DNA of 64,000 nt from NCBI GenBank assembly GCA_937952975.1, contig CALFXX010000155.1:14939-78938 (forward strand). Reading direction: 5' to 3'. The notes beneath the pieces were generated by a model. The model was not told the origin of the DNA, made no database searches, and was given only the letters and a program-made list of their open reading frames with translations. This document shows positions 9,255 through 18,782 of this stretch, piece after piece; position 1 is the stretch's first letter, and each line of letters starts with the position of its first letter. The translations under genes and the position numbers were made by a program. Origin of the DNA: an uncultured Alcaligenaceae bacterium (GTDB taxonomy: Bacteria; Pseudomonadota; Gammaproteobacteria; Burkholderiales; Burkholderiaceae_B).

Positions 9255-9687
9255 CTATCCAGTATTTTTGCATTTCAATAAACAAGAAAGATGCCGACCA
9301 AGTAATTAGAATTAGACCCGTTAACGCCTCAACGCCGGTGAGGTAACGGACGTAGCCTTGCGCAACGAAATCACCGTAACCCACAGTCGTAAAGGTAATG
9401 AAAGACAAATACACGCAATCAAGAAAAAAGCCATGACCAGCCGTGGTGCCGACCACAGTTCCCATGCCGGAAACCTGTAACGATAAAAAATAGCCTAGCG
9501 CAAACAACCAAATCTCAATCACGTGGGTCATAAAAATCACACCCACCCCTAATAAAACTCTAAACCTTGGGGCGATGTGCGCGATGCGTGGAAGTTTTCG
9601 ATCGAGCAAAAACAAAACCTCATAGTGGATCAGGATGGCTCCGGACACCAAAAGGGTATTCAACACAAAAGCTAAGAAAAGCATCAT
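9232..9687 (-). CDS. Two-TM potassium-channel family protein
   Basis: 151 residues. Hydrophobic helices surround a pore loop with the selectivity filter TTVGYGDF (about residue 100), the ion_trans_2 signature. There is no RCK or other cytosolic domain, so this is a minimal channel-like subunit. Its 3' end overlaps the start of the Bug gene, but the functional link is unclear. Residues before the filter form three hydrophobic stretches, more than a KcsA-type two-TM layout. Confidence 0.8.
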   Translation of the reverse strand: MMLFLAFVLNTLLVSGAILIHYEVLFLLDRKLPRIAHIAPRFRVLLGVGVIFMTHVIEIWLFALGYFLSLQVSGMGTVVGTTAGHGFFLDCVYLSFITFTTVGYGDFVAQGYVRYLTGVEALTGLILITWSASFLFIEMQKYWIDAKRNDV

Positions 9688-9791
9688 GAGTTCATCTTAC
9701 AAGATTCGCGATCAGGACAACGCCTATTTAAGCGGATGCTGAATGTCTGCCGATACCCGTAAGCAATGATCCTCTGACACATCGGCGGTCT

Positions 9792-10289
9792 CTATTCAGA
9801 CATATCCAGGGCACAGTCTACCGCCTGCGCGTTGAGCAACGTCACGCAGATAGATGGGTCAATTCCGACTAAGTAACCGCGCCGACCACCATTAATACAG
9901 ATGCGCGAAAGACCAAGGATGCTGCGCTCGATGTAAACCGGCATCTTGCGACGCGTACCAAAAGGTGAGGTGCCGCCCACTAAAAAGCCACTGTGGCGAT
10001 TGGCCACCTCTGGCTTGCAGGGCGCAACGGATTTGGCCCCTATTTGTCTGGCTAGATTTTTGGTCGAGACGGTTTTGTTGCCGTGCATCAGAACAATCAA
10101 GGGCTCAGCGGCTTCGTTTTGCATCACCAGCGTCTTGACCACTGAAAAAGGATCAAGTCCCAAGGCCTGCGCGCTATGTTGAGCCCCACCATGTTCAAGA
10201 TATTCGTATGGGTGTTCAGTAAATTCAATGCCGTGCGCTTTCAAAAAAGCCGTTGCAGGCGTTTCACTGACATGTACTTTTTTTGCCAT
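9792..10289 (-). CDS. ybaK: Cys-tRNA(Pro) deacylase YbaK
   Basis: 165 residues. The YbaK/ProRS editing fold is seen in FTEHPYEYLEHGG, SVVKTLVMQNEAEP-like VVKTLVMQNEAAEPL, the conserved lysine region NKTVSTKNLARQIG and GGTSPFGTRRKMPVYIE. It hydrolyses Cys-tRNA(Pro) mischarged by ProRS. It is a single gene 31 bp downstream of the transglycosylase gene. Confidence 0.92.
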   Translation of the reverse strand: MAKKVHVSETPATAFLKAHGIEFTEHPYEYLEHGGAQHSAQALGLDPFSVVKTLVMQNEAAEPLIVLMHGNKTVSTKNLARQIGAKSVAPCKPEVANRHSGFLVGGTSPFGTRRKMPVYIERSILGLSRICINGGRRGYLVGIDPSICVTLLNAQAVDCALDMSE

Positions 10290-10320
10290 TTAACGTTTCC
10301 AACGTAACGTGTCACACATA

Positions 10321-11508
10321 CTATTTTGGCTTGGCCGCTCGCAACGCGAGCAGCACCCGCTGCCCCGCGCGCCCATCGGGCTTCATGCCAATTGACGTCT
10401 GAAATTCGCTAATGGCCTGTCGACTTTTTGCCCCGATCATGCCGTCAATCTCACCGATGTCATACCCTCGATCCACTAAACGTTGCTGCACTTCGCGACG
10501 CTCGGCTCGGCTGGTACCCGCATCGTCGGTTGGCCACGGTGTGCTGAAACGCCCGCCCCCTCGCAGACGATCGGCCAGATGCGCGATTGATAAAGCATAA
10601 GACTCAGCAGCGTTGTAGCTATAGATCGCATCAAAGTTTCGAAAAACAATGAAGGCCGGGCCGGTCGGACCCGCCGGTAACAACAGCGCAGCCTGAGTGG
10701 CCTCGTTTGGCACCGCTTGCTCAGGATTAATCGGCTTGACGCCTAACTTTGTGAATTGCGCTAAAGGCTGGCGCGTCGTGCGCCCCGTAGGCCCAGCATA
10801 GCCTTTGGGCAGTTGTACCTCGTAACCCCAGTTTGCGCCGCTCACCCACCCAGCTAACTTTAAAAAATTTGCTGTTGAGCCCAAGGCATCGGGTACAGAG
10901 TTCACAATATCGCGCTTGCCGTCACCATCAAAATCCACTGCAATACGTTGATATGTTGTGGGCATAAACTGCGTTTGACCGAAGGCACCTGCCCAAGATC
11001 CCACCAAGTTTTGCAACGGAATATCACCACTTTGCGCAATCTTTAAGGTCGCAAGTAACTCACCCTTAAAAAACGCCTGTCGCTTATTAGCGCATACCAA
11101 GGTCACTAACGAACGCACTAATTCGCGGGTGCCTTGTATCCGCCCAAAGTTCGATTCAACGCCCCAAACGGCTACGATGGTGTATCGATCCATTCCATAT
11201 TTTTGCTCGGCCTCGGTAAGCGTCTTCGACCACTCCGCGAGCTTAGCCTGCCCATCGGCCACTCGCTCATCGTCAACCAAGCCCGCCAAATAATCCCAAA
11301 TAGGCGTGCGAAACTCAGGCTGATAATCAAAAGATTTCAGGACAGTTTCGTCAGGCTCGATTCCTTTGAAGGCCGCATCAAGCGTCGAAGCAGTGATGCC
11401 CTGTGCGCTCGCAGCCTGCCTCAGCCCTGTGACACAGGTATCAAACGTCTGCGCTTGGGTAGCAAAGGCTGCGAAAAATAGCGCAAGCGAGCTGAAGGCT
11501 TTTTTCAT
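10321..11508 (-). CDS. Lytic murein transglycosylase, MltB type with C-terminal peptidoglycan-binding domain
   Basis: 395 residues. A signal peptide (LALFFAAFATQAQT) precedes an SLT_2 catalytic domain with the catalytic Glu in WGVESNFGRIQGTR and the GQTQFMPTTYQ segment. A C-terminal PG_binding_1 domain (about 330-390) shows VDRGYDIGEIDGMIG and AISEFQTSIGMKPDG. It cleaves glycan strands in the periplasm to anhydro-muropeptides. No lipobox is evident, so it is probably soluble in the periplasm. Confidence 0.92.
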   Translation of the reverse strand: MKKAFSSLALFFAAFATQAQTFDTCVTGLRQAASAQGITASTLDAAFKGIEPDETVLKSFDYQPEFRTPIWDYLAGLVDDERVADGQAKLAEWSKTLTEAEQKYGMDRYTIVAVWGVESNFGRIQGTRELVRSLVTLVCANKRQAFFKGELLATLKIAQSGDIPLQNLVGSWAGAFGQTQFMPTTYQRIAVDFDGDGKRDIVNSVPDALGSTANFLKLAGWVSGANWGYEVQLPKGYAGPTGRTTRQPLAQFTKLGVKPINPEQAVPNEATQAALLLPAGPTGPAFIVFRNFDAIYSYNAAESYALSIAHLADRLRGGGRFSTPWPTDDAGTSRAERREVQQRLVDRGYDIGEIDGMIGAKSRQAISEFQTSIGMKPDGRAGQRVLLALRAAKPK

Positions 11509-11782
11509 CTGTATGAGCTTCCTTACTTGTCGTCGTGGTCGGTTTTATTTGTTTCAACTGCTATCCAGAGTTTAGACCACTCTATATTTAGCGCTCTAGC
11601 GAATTTACACCGTTTCAAACCTCGTTCATTCGTGGATCAGCGCACTGACTTGCAGACCTCAACGGTTTTGCATCCGCGCGAACCCCATCTGAGATCGACT
11701 AACCGCCGGAACGTTCTAGCGGCCCGCGTTGTTATGCGCTAGCATAACAACCATAAATGGCATCAAAACTAAATCAACAAGA

Positions 11783-13240
11783 ATGAAAAAAGCGCAGACG
11801 CCAACCGTCGCAACTCTGGCCAAACCTAAGCCACTCACAAAACGCACCGTCAAACTGTTGCGCGATGAAGGTCACGCTTGGTATCACGTCCTGCGCTACG
11901 AATGGCTCTACGTGCTGGCGCTAGTCATTGGCACCATCTCATTGATCTATGTTTGGACGCCCTTTCCCCCGAAGACCCTAGGCATCGCAGTAGGTCGAGA
12001 AGGAACTTCGGATGGACTTTACGGCGAAAAACTAGTGTCTTTTTTTGCCGAGCACGGCGTAACACTAAACATTACCTATACCGAAGGGGGAAAGCAACCC
12101 ATTGTGGCCATGCAGCGCGAAAGCTCGATTCAAAGCGCACTAGTGTTGGGTGGCGTGCACAAAAAGCACGAACTCAAGGAGGTTTGGTCCTTAGGTAGTT
12201 CTCAATACGAGCCCTTATGGCTGTTCTATCGCGGTGACGCCTACACGGGCGATGAACCGATTTTTCATTTTGCAATGCAAGGCCTGGCGATCGGCGAGCC
12301 CAACTCTGGATCAAACACTATTGTTCGTCAGATTCTAACAACCAGACGACAAGATGCCGCCAGCAAAATCAGTCTTCTTGAATGGCCATATCTGAAATCA
12401 GTCGATGCGCTGTTATCCGGTGAGATCGATGCCTTAACTGCGGTCGATGGGATTGACTCTCCAATTATAAAAAAACTACTAGCCGATCCAAATATTAAAT
12501 TCGCCAATTTCCCGTTTGCGCCTGCCTACGTGAAGTATCTGCCGCAGTTAGATCTGGTGTCGATCCCGCGAGGTTCGTTTACGACCTGGCCCACCGACCC
12601 TCCAACCGATATCAAAATGGTATCGACGAGTCTGACCTTGGTTGTTGAAAAAGACCTCCATCCAGCACTGCAACTTTTATTTTTAATGGCAATTGATGTG
12701 CTCGGCGATTCACGCGATCAATTTTTTGCTAGACCTGATGAGTTTCCATCTTACAAAGACAGTAATATCCCACTTGCCCCAATCGCTAAACACTATATGT
12801 CAGAGGGCGCGCCAGAGAGTGTGAAGTATCTACCTTTTTGGGCCGCCAGCTTCGTCAATCGAATTTGGTTTTTTATTCTTGGTAGTTTGGCCGTCCTGTA
12901 TCCCCTCTATCGTTTGATTCCAAACTATCGAACAACGCTCGGGCAACTTAAAGCAAACGATGCTTACGATATGCTACACGCAACACAACAACGGTTTGCG
13001 CAAGCACAAACGCAAGCAGAATTCGACACTATCATGGCCGACTTTCTTCAGCTTCAAAGCGAGATTGAAGACTGGATTCCAAAGCTTAATATCCCCGCCT
13101 ATTACGCCCTACTGCGACCGATCGACCACATTAAAAAGGTCGCGGCTGAGCGCCAAGCGTTTTTGAAATCGTCGTCGCTCAATCTAGCACCAAGGCCTCG
13201 CGACGAATCACCTCGCCCCACAAGGGCACCTCTTTGTTGA
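11783..13240 (+). CDS. TAXI-family solute-binding protein with two membrane anchors
   Basis: About 485 residues from the ATG at 11783, chosen because the in-frame sequence upstream (from 11729) is polar and atypical. After a basic N-terminus there is a membrane helix (WLYVLALVIGTISLIYVW), then a TAXI-type binding domain (GREGTSDGLYGEKLVSFFAEHGV, VLGGVHKKHELKEVWSLGSSQYEPLWLFY split by normal residues), a second membrane helix (about 375-395, NRIWFFILGSLAVLYPLY) and a helical cytosolic tail. No TRAP membrane subunits are adjacent, so it may be a sensor or scaffold rather than a transporter subunit. Its last 62 bp overlap the convergent Bug gene. Confidence 0.8.
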   Translation: MKKAQTPTVATLAKPKPLTKRTVKLLRDEGHAWYHVLRYEWLYVLALVIGTISLIYVWTPFPPKTLGIAVGREGTSDGLYGEKLVSFFAEHGVTLNITYTEGGKQPIVAMQRESSIQSALVLGGVHKKHELKEVWSLGSSQYEPLWLFYRGDAYTGDEPIFHFAMQGLAIGEPNSGSNTIVRQILTTRRQDAASKISLLEWPYLKSVDALLSGEIDALTAVDGIDSPIIKKLLADPNIKFANFPFAPAYVKYLPQLDLVSIPRGSFTTWPTDPPTDIKMVSTSLTLVVEKDLHPALQLLFLMAIDVLGDSRDQFFARPDEFPSYKDSNIPLAPIAKHYMSEGAPESVKYLPFWAASFVNRIWFFILGSLAVLYPLYRLIPNYRTTLGQLKANDAYDMLHATQQRFAQAQTQAEFDTIMADFLQLQSEIEDWIPKLNIPAYYALLRPIDHIKKVAAERQAFLKSSSLNLAPRPRDESPRPTRAPLC

Positions 13241-14168
13241 TGAGCGTGGCAAAACTCTTGGGATCCAGCATGACTGGCTCGCCGTTACTTTTTAAAACCG
13301 CTTGCGCTTTACTGTTCGTCGTAATTAGTTTGGCCGCTTCATAAATTTTGGTAATGATCGGCTCGGGGGTCCCCGCGGGCGCCAAGAGGCCCATCCAAAA
13401 TATAATCTCAAAATCCGCAAAGCCCGCCTCAGCCATTGTCGGTAAATCAGGAAGTTGTGTGATGCGTTTTGCCGAGGTCACCGCCAACGCCTTGAGCTTG
13501 CCTGCCTGAATATTCGGCACGGTGCTCAAGGTATCGAACCCCGCATTAAGCTCACCGCTGATCATCGCGAGTCCGGCTTGCGCAGCACTTTTATATGGCA
13601 CATGCGTTGTTTTGATATTGGCACGATTACTCAACGATACGAAACTTAAATGCGCCATATTGCCTTGTCCGCCCGAGCCGTAGGTGAGTTTGTCTGGCTG
13701 CGCTTGCGCGTAGCGGATCAAGTCTTGGATGCTGTTCACAGCATTTTTCTGTGCCCACTCAGGGTTAACAGTCAAAATAAATGGGGCCTCAATCACCATC
13801 GTGATGGGCGCAAAATCTGACGCCTTGTAGTTGATCTGTTTGTACAGTTGCGGGTTGATGGTGATGCTGCTCGAGTTTGTGACCAGCAGGGTATAGCCGT
13901 CGGGCGCGGCCCGTGCGACCTCGCCAACGCCTATGGCTCCGTTCGCACCCGCCTTGTTCTCAACCACAACCGGCTGGCCTAAGGCTTTCGTTAATTGCTC
14001 GGCCATCACGCGTGCCACCGTGTCAGTCACTGAACCAGCCGGAAACCCAACCACAATGCGCAGCGGTTTGTTAGGCCAGAGTTTCAAAACGTCTTGGGCC
14101 TGCACTGTCGTCAACATCAAACCGCCCAAAACGAACAGGGCACTCAGCCTACGAATTGTTTCTATCAT
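13179..14168 (-). CDS. Tripartite tricarboxylate transporter (TctC/Bug) substrate-binding protein
   Basis: 329 residues with a signal peptide ending in VQAQ. Bug marks are RIVVGFPAGSVTDTVARVMAE (positions about 37-57), VENKAGANGAIGVGEVA, YGSGGQGNMAHLS and THVPYKSAAQ. It stands alone, convergent with the TAXI-protein gene and overlapping its 3' end. No partner permease is present. Confidence 0.92.
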   Translation of the reverse strand: MIETIRRLSALFVLGGLMLTTVQAQDVLKLWPNKPLRIVVGFPAGSVTDTVARVMAEQLTKALGQPVVVENKAGANGAIGVGEVARAAPDGYTLLVTNSSSITINPQLYKQINYKASDFAPITMVIEAPFILTVNPEWAQKNAVNSIQDLIRYAQAQPDKLTYGSGGQGNMAHLSFVSLSNRANIKTTHVPYKSAAQAGLAMISGELNAGFDTLSTVPNIQAGKLKALAVTSAKRITQLPDLPTMAEAGFADFEIIFWMGLLAPAGTPEPIITKIYEAAKLITTNSKAQAVLKSNGEPVMLDPKSFATLINKEVPLWGEVIRREALVLD

Positions 14169-14193
14169 TTTTTGTCTCCCGAAACTTCGGCAA

Positions 14194-14228
14194 AACTATC
14201 TTAGGAAAACACCGCCGAACTATCTTAG
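14194..14228 (-). promoter_or_regulatory. Direct repeat in the Bug-gene promoter region
   Basis: The 11-mer AACTATCTTAG occurs at 14194-14204 and 14218-14228, 24 bp apart (about two helical turns), starting 26 bp upstream of the Bug gene. The phasing suits a regulator dimer binding one face, but no regulator is known. Confidence 0.3.
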
Positions 14229-14463
14229 TCCATACTGTTCTATACAGACCACTGTGCTGGCAGCACTTTGATTGAGCCAGTCGCATCGAAGCTAGAGCGG
14301 ACTTAGCATGAACCGACCAGGCACACGAGCAGCCTAGCGTTATCCCTAACCATTCACAGACGCGGCTTAATGTTTTGTGTCCGTAACAGGATAAATAGTG
14401 CTATAAAATCAACCAAGACAAAAGTTTCAATAAACCTATCACAGAATATTTCTGGAGACTTCA

Positions 14464-15684
14464 ATGCAATTTAAATTTGCCTTATCGGCCCTTGCATTAG
14501 CGATTGCATTACCCGCTTTCGCACAAACACCCGCGCCAGCTGCGCCGCCACCTGCCTGGAAACAAGGCATGGAGAACACGGCACAACCAGCTACTTTGCA
14601 TCCCTTTGCGCCCATCATGACCGGCACTGAAGCCAAAGATATTCAGTTAGCGAAACTGAAGGTTGCGCCCGGCTTTAAAGTTGAGGTTTGGGCTGACGGT
14701 ATCCCCACTGCCCGTTCAATGGCGATCGGCGACAAAGGTACGGTTTTTGTTGGTAACCGTGTTGGTAAAAACGTAGTGGCCATTACTGAAAAAGACGGCA
14801 AGCGTACAGTAAAAATTATTTTGAAAGGCTTGGATACACCTAACGGGATCGTTTATTCAAAAGGTACTTTGTACGTCGCCGAGCGTACCAAGATCACGCG
14901 CTACGACAATATCGAGGCCAATCTGGATAACCCCGGCGCTGGCAAATTGGTTGTAGACGGCCTTGACCCAACGAACGGCCCCGGGCATAACTGGAAATAC
15001 CTCGCCATGGGCCCAGACGGCAAGCTGTACTTCAACATCGGCTCGCCAGAGAACATCACAATGCCGCTGTATAACCAAGCTGCTATCTTGCGTGCCGACA
15101 CCACGACCGGTCAACTTGAACGCGTTGCAACGGGTGTGCGTAACAGCGTCGGTATGGATTTTCATCCCGTCACCAAAAAACTCTGGTTCACAGAGCATGC
15201 TCGTGACTGGATGGGTGAAGATATCCCAAATGATGAGTTGAATGTACTGAACAAAGAAGGTGAAAACTTTGGTTTTCCATTCTGCCATCAGGGTGACATC
15301 CCCGATCCGATCTATGGCAAGTACGACACCTGCGCAAACAGCACACCACCAGCACTCAAGTTAGGCGCGCACGTGGCTCCATTAGGCATGAAGTTTTACA
15401 CCGGCAGCATGTTTCCAGCCGAGTACAAAAACAACATCCTGATGGCACGTCACGGCTCTTGGAACAAGACTGAGAAACGTGGCTATGACGTCATGCGTGT
15501 CGTGCTGGATGCAGATGGCAAAGTAGCAAAATACGAGCCCTTTGTGACCGGCTTCATGACTGACGACAAGGCTGATCCACCAATGTGGGGCCGTCCAGTT
15601 GACGTGCTGCAATTGCCTGATGGTTCGATCTTGTTCTCAGACGACTACAACGGCGTCATCTATCGCGTGAGCTACAGCAAATAA
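14464..15684 (+). CDS. Sorbosone dehydrogenase/PQQ sugar dehydrogenase-like beta-propeller protein
   Basis: 406 residues with a clean signal peptide (FALSALALAIALPAFAQ). The propeller shows repeated strand motifs such as SMAIGDKGTVFVGNR, TPNGIVYSKGTLYVAE, YLAMGPDGKLYFNIGSP and RNSVGMDFHPVTKKLWFTEH, then PVDVLQLPDGSILFSDDYNGVIYRV. This is the family of L-sorbosone dehydrogenase and soluble aldose dehydrogenases, which oxidise sugars in the periplasm. The adjoining cytochrome c, overlapping by one base, is the likely electron acceptor. A GGAGA Shine-Dalgarno lies 6 bp before the ATG. Confidence 0.85.
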   Translation: MQFKFALSALALAIALPAFAQTPAPAAPPPAWKQGMENTAQPATLHPFAPIMTGTEAKDIQLAKLKVAPGFKVEVWADGIPTARSMAIGDKGTVFVGNRVGKNVVAITEKDGKRTVKIILKGLDTPNGIVYSKGTLYVAERTKITRYDNIEANLDNPGAGKLVVDGLDPTNGPGHNWKYLAMGPDGKLYFNIGSPENITMPLYNQAAILRADTTTGQLERVATGVRNSVGMDFHPVTKKLWFTEHARDWMGEDIPNDELNVLNKEGENFGFPFCHQGDIPDPIYGKYDTCANSTPPALKLGAHVAPLGMKFYTGSMFPAEYKNNILMARHGSWNKTEKRGYDVMRVVLDADGKVAKYEPFVTGFMTDDKADPPMWGRPVDVLQLPDGSILFSDDYNGVIYRVSYSK

Positions 15685-16292
15685 TGTTTCAAGCATCAAG
15701 CAGCAAACAAGTCGCAGCGGGTCTTCTAGCCGCTGCGGCTTTTTTAGTCTCGTCTCCTGTCGTGCGGGCCTCTGATATTGAAGCAGGCAAAGCCCAAGCT
15801 CAAACTTGCGTCGCCTGTCACGGCCCTGGGGGCAACTCAACCACACCAGGAGTGCCTTCAATTTCAGGTAACGCCGCGCAAGCGATCAGTATGCAACTCT
15901 ACAATTACCGAGAAGGTAATCGTAAAAATGTGCAGATGACGCCAATGGCTGAAAATCTCACCAATCGTGAGATGAACAATTTGGCAGCCTACTTTTCCTC
16001 AGAAAAAGTAGCCCCGCCCACCCATCAAGCCTCCGCTGAAAGCATCAAACTTGGCCCTGCTCTGACCGCACAGTACAACTGTACGCAATGCCATGGCCCA
16101 GCCTTAAAGGGGATTCAACATATCCCTCGGCTTGCAGGACAACAATACGAGTATCTGTTGGCACAGTTACAAGGCTTTAAAGCGCACACGCGCTACGACA
16201 TGGACGGCAACATGACGTCTGCCATGTCTGCGGTCAAAGAAAGTGATATCCCGATTTTGGCTGATTACATTGCAGCGCTTGAATATAAATAA
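15684..16292 (+). CDS. Diheme cytochrome c
   Basis: 202 residues, exported (AAAAFLVSSPVVRAS). Two heme sites are CVACH (about residue 42) and CTQCH (about 139), each followed by GP, with downstream methionines (MTPMAEN, MTSAMSAV) as likely axial ligands; the two-domain layout is that of cytochrome c4 relatives. The start overlaps the preceding dehydrogenase stop (TAATG), so the two are co-translated and probably form one electron-transfer unit. Confidence 0.9.
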   Translation: MFQASSSKQVAAGLLAAAAFLVSSPVVRASDIEAGKAQAQTCVACHGPGGNSTTPGVPSISGNAAQAISMQLYNYREGNRKNVQMTPMAENLTNREMNNLAAYFSSEKVAPPTHQASAESIKLGPALTAQYNCTQCHGPALKGIQHIPRLAGQQYEYLLAQLQGFKAHTRYDMDGNMTSAMSAVKESDIPILADYIAALEYK

Positions 16293-16401
16293 ACAAGTGT
16301 CGCAGCCTGTCATGAATAAGTCTGCGTCTGTGCCCGTATCACGCTAGACGATTCAATACGGTTGGTAGTGAGCAATCAGAGACTTTCTAGCACTGCGAAG
16401 T

Positions 16402-17511
16402 TTAGTCCTGATAGCGTTGTGCAATTACCTTGAAGTTTTCTGCTTCAAGCAGAAAGGCATCCACCACAACGGGATCAAACTGAATTTCTCTTTTGCTTAG
16501 GATCTCACTGACGGCGTCGTCGTGAGTCCAACCCTTTTTGTACGCTCGCTCGCTGACCAAAGCGTCGTACATATCGGCTAGCGACATAATTCGGGCAGGC
16601 AGCGGGATTTGCTGCCCTGCTAAACCTCGCGGGTAGCCCTGACCATTCCAACGCTCGTGATGTCCGCCTGCGATCATGATCGCTTTCTCTATCACATCAT
16701 TCTTTAACGCATGCTTCGTACCCGCAGCGTTCAATACCTGCTCACCGATAGAGGTGTGCGTCTTCATGACTGTCCACTCTTCTTCAGTCAGTGAGCCAGG
16801 CTTTAGCAAGATCGCATCAGGGATGCCGATCTTGCCTAAATCATGCAAGGGTGCGGCGTTAAATAATAGGTCTATATCGGTATCAGACAGCTCCGCTACG
16901 TATTGTTTCATTGTTCTTAAACGTAGCGCCAACACTTTGACGTAGTGTTGAGTTCGCAAGATATGGTTACCCGTTTCGTTATCACGCGCCATGGCTAAAG
17001 CATTCAGCGATGACAGTAGTTGCTCTTCTCTTGTATTGGCTCGGTTTTTTTCATTCAGTAAAAACAGTTCAATCACGGTTTGGCTAATCGCTATAAAAAC
17101 CAGCGTATAGCCAAGCAAAAAAATCCATCTAACACCAAAAGCTGAGTCTATCACGAGGCCCTTTGCCACATGAGTGGGCGCTTCACTCAGAAAAAAAACC
17201 AACGCACGCACCGCCACCAAAAGCAAAAATATCAGCAGCCCAGCAAGCAAGTTCGTTGTGACGATCCCCCTTTGCGACTTCGACAAAATCTGACGCTCTT
17301 TCAAGGCCCAAAGCAGGAGCACCAAGGGTGCAGTAATCGTCAGGTATAGATGTGCGAGTTGGAGCCCGTACAAACTCAAAATCTCAAAACCCAAGCAGAT
17401 CACAAAGGCAAGACAACTTAGCCCCACAATCATCCGAAGGGGCGTCTCTACGCTATTGAGATCGATCGTTCTGTCTAAAAAATTTGTTGCTGAATTGTTC
17501 GCACTCATCAT
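16402..17511 (-). CDS. Membrane HD-GYP domain protein (c-di-GMP phosphodiesterase)
   Basis: 369 residues. The N-terminal half has about five membrane helices; the C-terminal half is an HD-GYP domain with NAAPLHDLGKIGIPD, LKPGSLTEEEW and HHERWNGQGYPRGL. Such domains hydrolyse c-di-GMP in the cytosol. It follows an orphan DctP-type receptor gene by 13 bp on the same strand, so the membrane part may receive a signal from that periplasmic protein (inference). Confidence 0.92.
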   Translation of the reverse strand: MMSANNSATNFLDRTIDLNSVETPLRMIVGLSCLAFVICLGFEILSLYGLQLAHLYLTITAPLVLLLWALKERQILSKSQRGIVTTNLLAGLLIFLLLVAVRALVFFLSEAPTHVAKGLVIDSAFGVRWIFLLGYTLVFIAISQTVIELFLLNEKNRANTREEQLLSSLNALAMARDNETGNHILRTQHYVKVLALRLRTMKQYVAELSDTDIDLLFNAAPLHDLGKIGIPDAILLKPGSLTEEEWTVMKTHTSIGEQVLNAAGTKHALKNDVIEKAIMIAGGHHERWNGQGYPRGLAGQQIPLPARIMSLADMYDALVSERAYKKGWTHDDAVSEILSKREIQFDPVVVDAFLLEAENFKVIAQRYQD

Positions 17512-17524
17512 CAGATCCCTAGGC

Positions 17525-18562
17525 TTAATTCAACTTTAGGGTGGCACCAAGCGTCTTAAGCCACTCTTGCCCACAGCTGCTATAGACTTTTGAACACATC
17601 TTCAACCAGTCTTCGACGCTCGACGAAAGCGCGATACGCCTCATGGCAGCAACATCTTCTTGAGGAAAATTGACCTGAACCATTTGGTGCTTATTACCTT
17701 CTTGGCATAGCGGATCTGCGGTCATGCAACGCACACTGTCGGTATAAATTTCTTTTGCGAACTGCCAACTGCGTTGAATTTGCTGTGCAAACGCCTCGTT
17801 AAGCGTGGCTTGTTCAGTGGCCGTGAACTGATTCCATTTATCGAGGCTGATCACGTAACCATTTATGCCAAAACCGAAACTGAGCGGAATGTAATGAGAC
17901 GTAAACTCAAGCCAGCGCGCAAAGTTCGCCGAAGCCGCGCTCGTGACCGCGCAGTCAATCAACTTCTTTTTAAACGCCTCGCGTGTTTCGTCAAACGAAA
18001 TAATTGCAGCAATCGCCCCGAGCGCGCTGAAGTACTGCTCTAGCTGCGCCCCAGCCACCCGCACCTTAAGCCCGCGCAAATCACTTAGCTTATTCACTGG
18101 GCGGCTACAAAAAAGCTCTTGAGGGCCAAAAGTCCATAAACCCAAAAGCTTCACCCGCTGATGCTCTTGCAACCGCCGATCAACGACTGGAAAGTAACGA
18201 TCGCTCATCGCTCGTGCTGTATCAAAATCTAAGCCCGGTATAGGCAGATCGATACCTTCTAAGGTCGATTCTGTCTTTGCATTTTGAATAAACCTGAGGG
18301 AGACAACATCGAAGGTGCCCTGCTTCATGAGTTCAAGCTGAAAGATATCTTTTACACCGGTCTGATTCAGCGGCCGATACACAACGTCGAGCGGCAAACC
18401 TGTTGTACTGGCAAGGCTGTGAAAGAATGGGGCTTCGCTTTTTTGTTGATACGCACCTGTCGACTCTGGCTGCCCCAACACCTTGAGTTCAATTCTAGTG
18501 AGCGCTTTCCAGGCAAAACAAAACGCAACAACCAAAGAAAAAGCCAAGAGTGCGCGTTTCAT
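17525..18562 (-). CDS. TRAP-type DctP substrate-binding protein
   Basis: About 345 residues from the ATG at 18562, which begins a good signal sequence (MKRALLAFSLVVAFCF); an upstream ATG at 18592 would add ten residues. DctP marks include LSDLRGLKVRVAGAQLEQYFSALGA and the preceding LLGLWTFGPQELFCSR. No DctQ/DctM genes are near; the downstream HD-GYP gene is 13 bp away, so the pair looks like a receptor and an output protein rather than a transporter. Confidence 0.85.
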   Translation of the reverse strand: MKRALLAFSLVVAFCFAWKALTRIELKVLGQPESTGAYQQKSEAPFFHSLASTTGLPLDVVYRPLNQTGVKDIFQLELMKQGTFDVVSLRFIQNAKTESTLEGIDLPIPGLDFDTARAMSDRYFPVVDRRLQEHQRVKLLGLWTFGPQELFCSRPVNKLSDLRGLKVRVAGAQLEQYFSALGAIAAIISFDETREAFKKKLIDCAVTSAASANFARWLEFTSHYIPLSFGFGINGYVISLDKWNQFTATEQATLNEAFAQQIQRSWQFAKEIYTDSVRCMTADPLCQEGNKHQMVQVNFPQEDVAAMRRIALSSSVEDWLKMCSKVYSSCGQEWLKTLGATLKLN

Positions 18563-18782
18563 GAAATCTAAGCACCAAACGGTTAAGAGCAATTGCGGAC
18601 ATCACTCAAACCACAACCCGTTTGAGTGAAAAACATATGTTGACGCGTTAAAGATCCTAAAGTACGCCAATTAGTCTATTCCTTACAAGGTGTCATGACA
18701 ACCCCGCCAAAAATTTACACAGCCTGCACACTTTACCCGTGCGCATATTTATAGAAGAGCGGGCTGTCATCCTCTCAAATAC

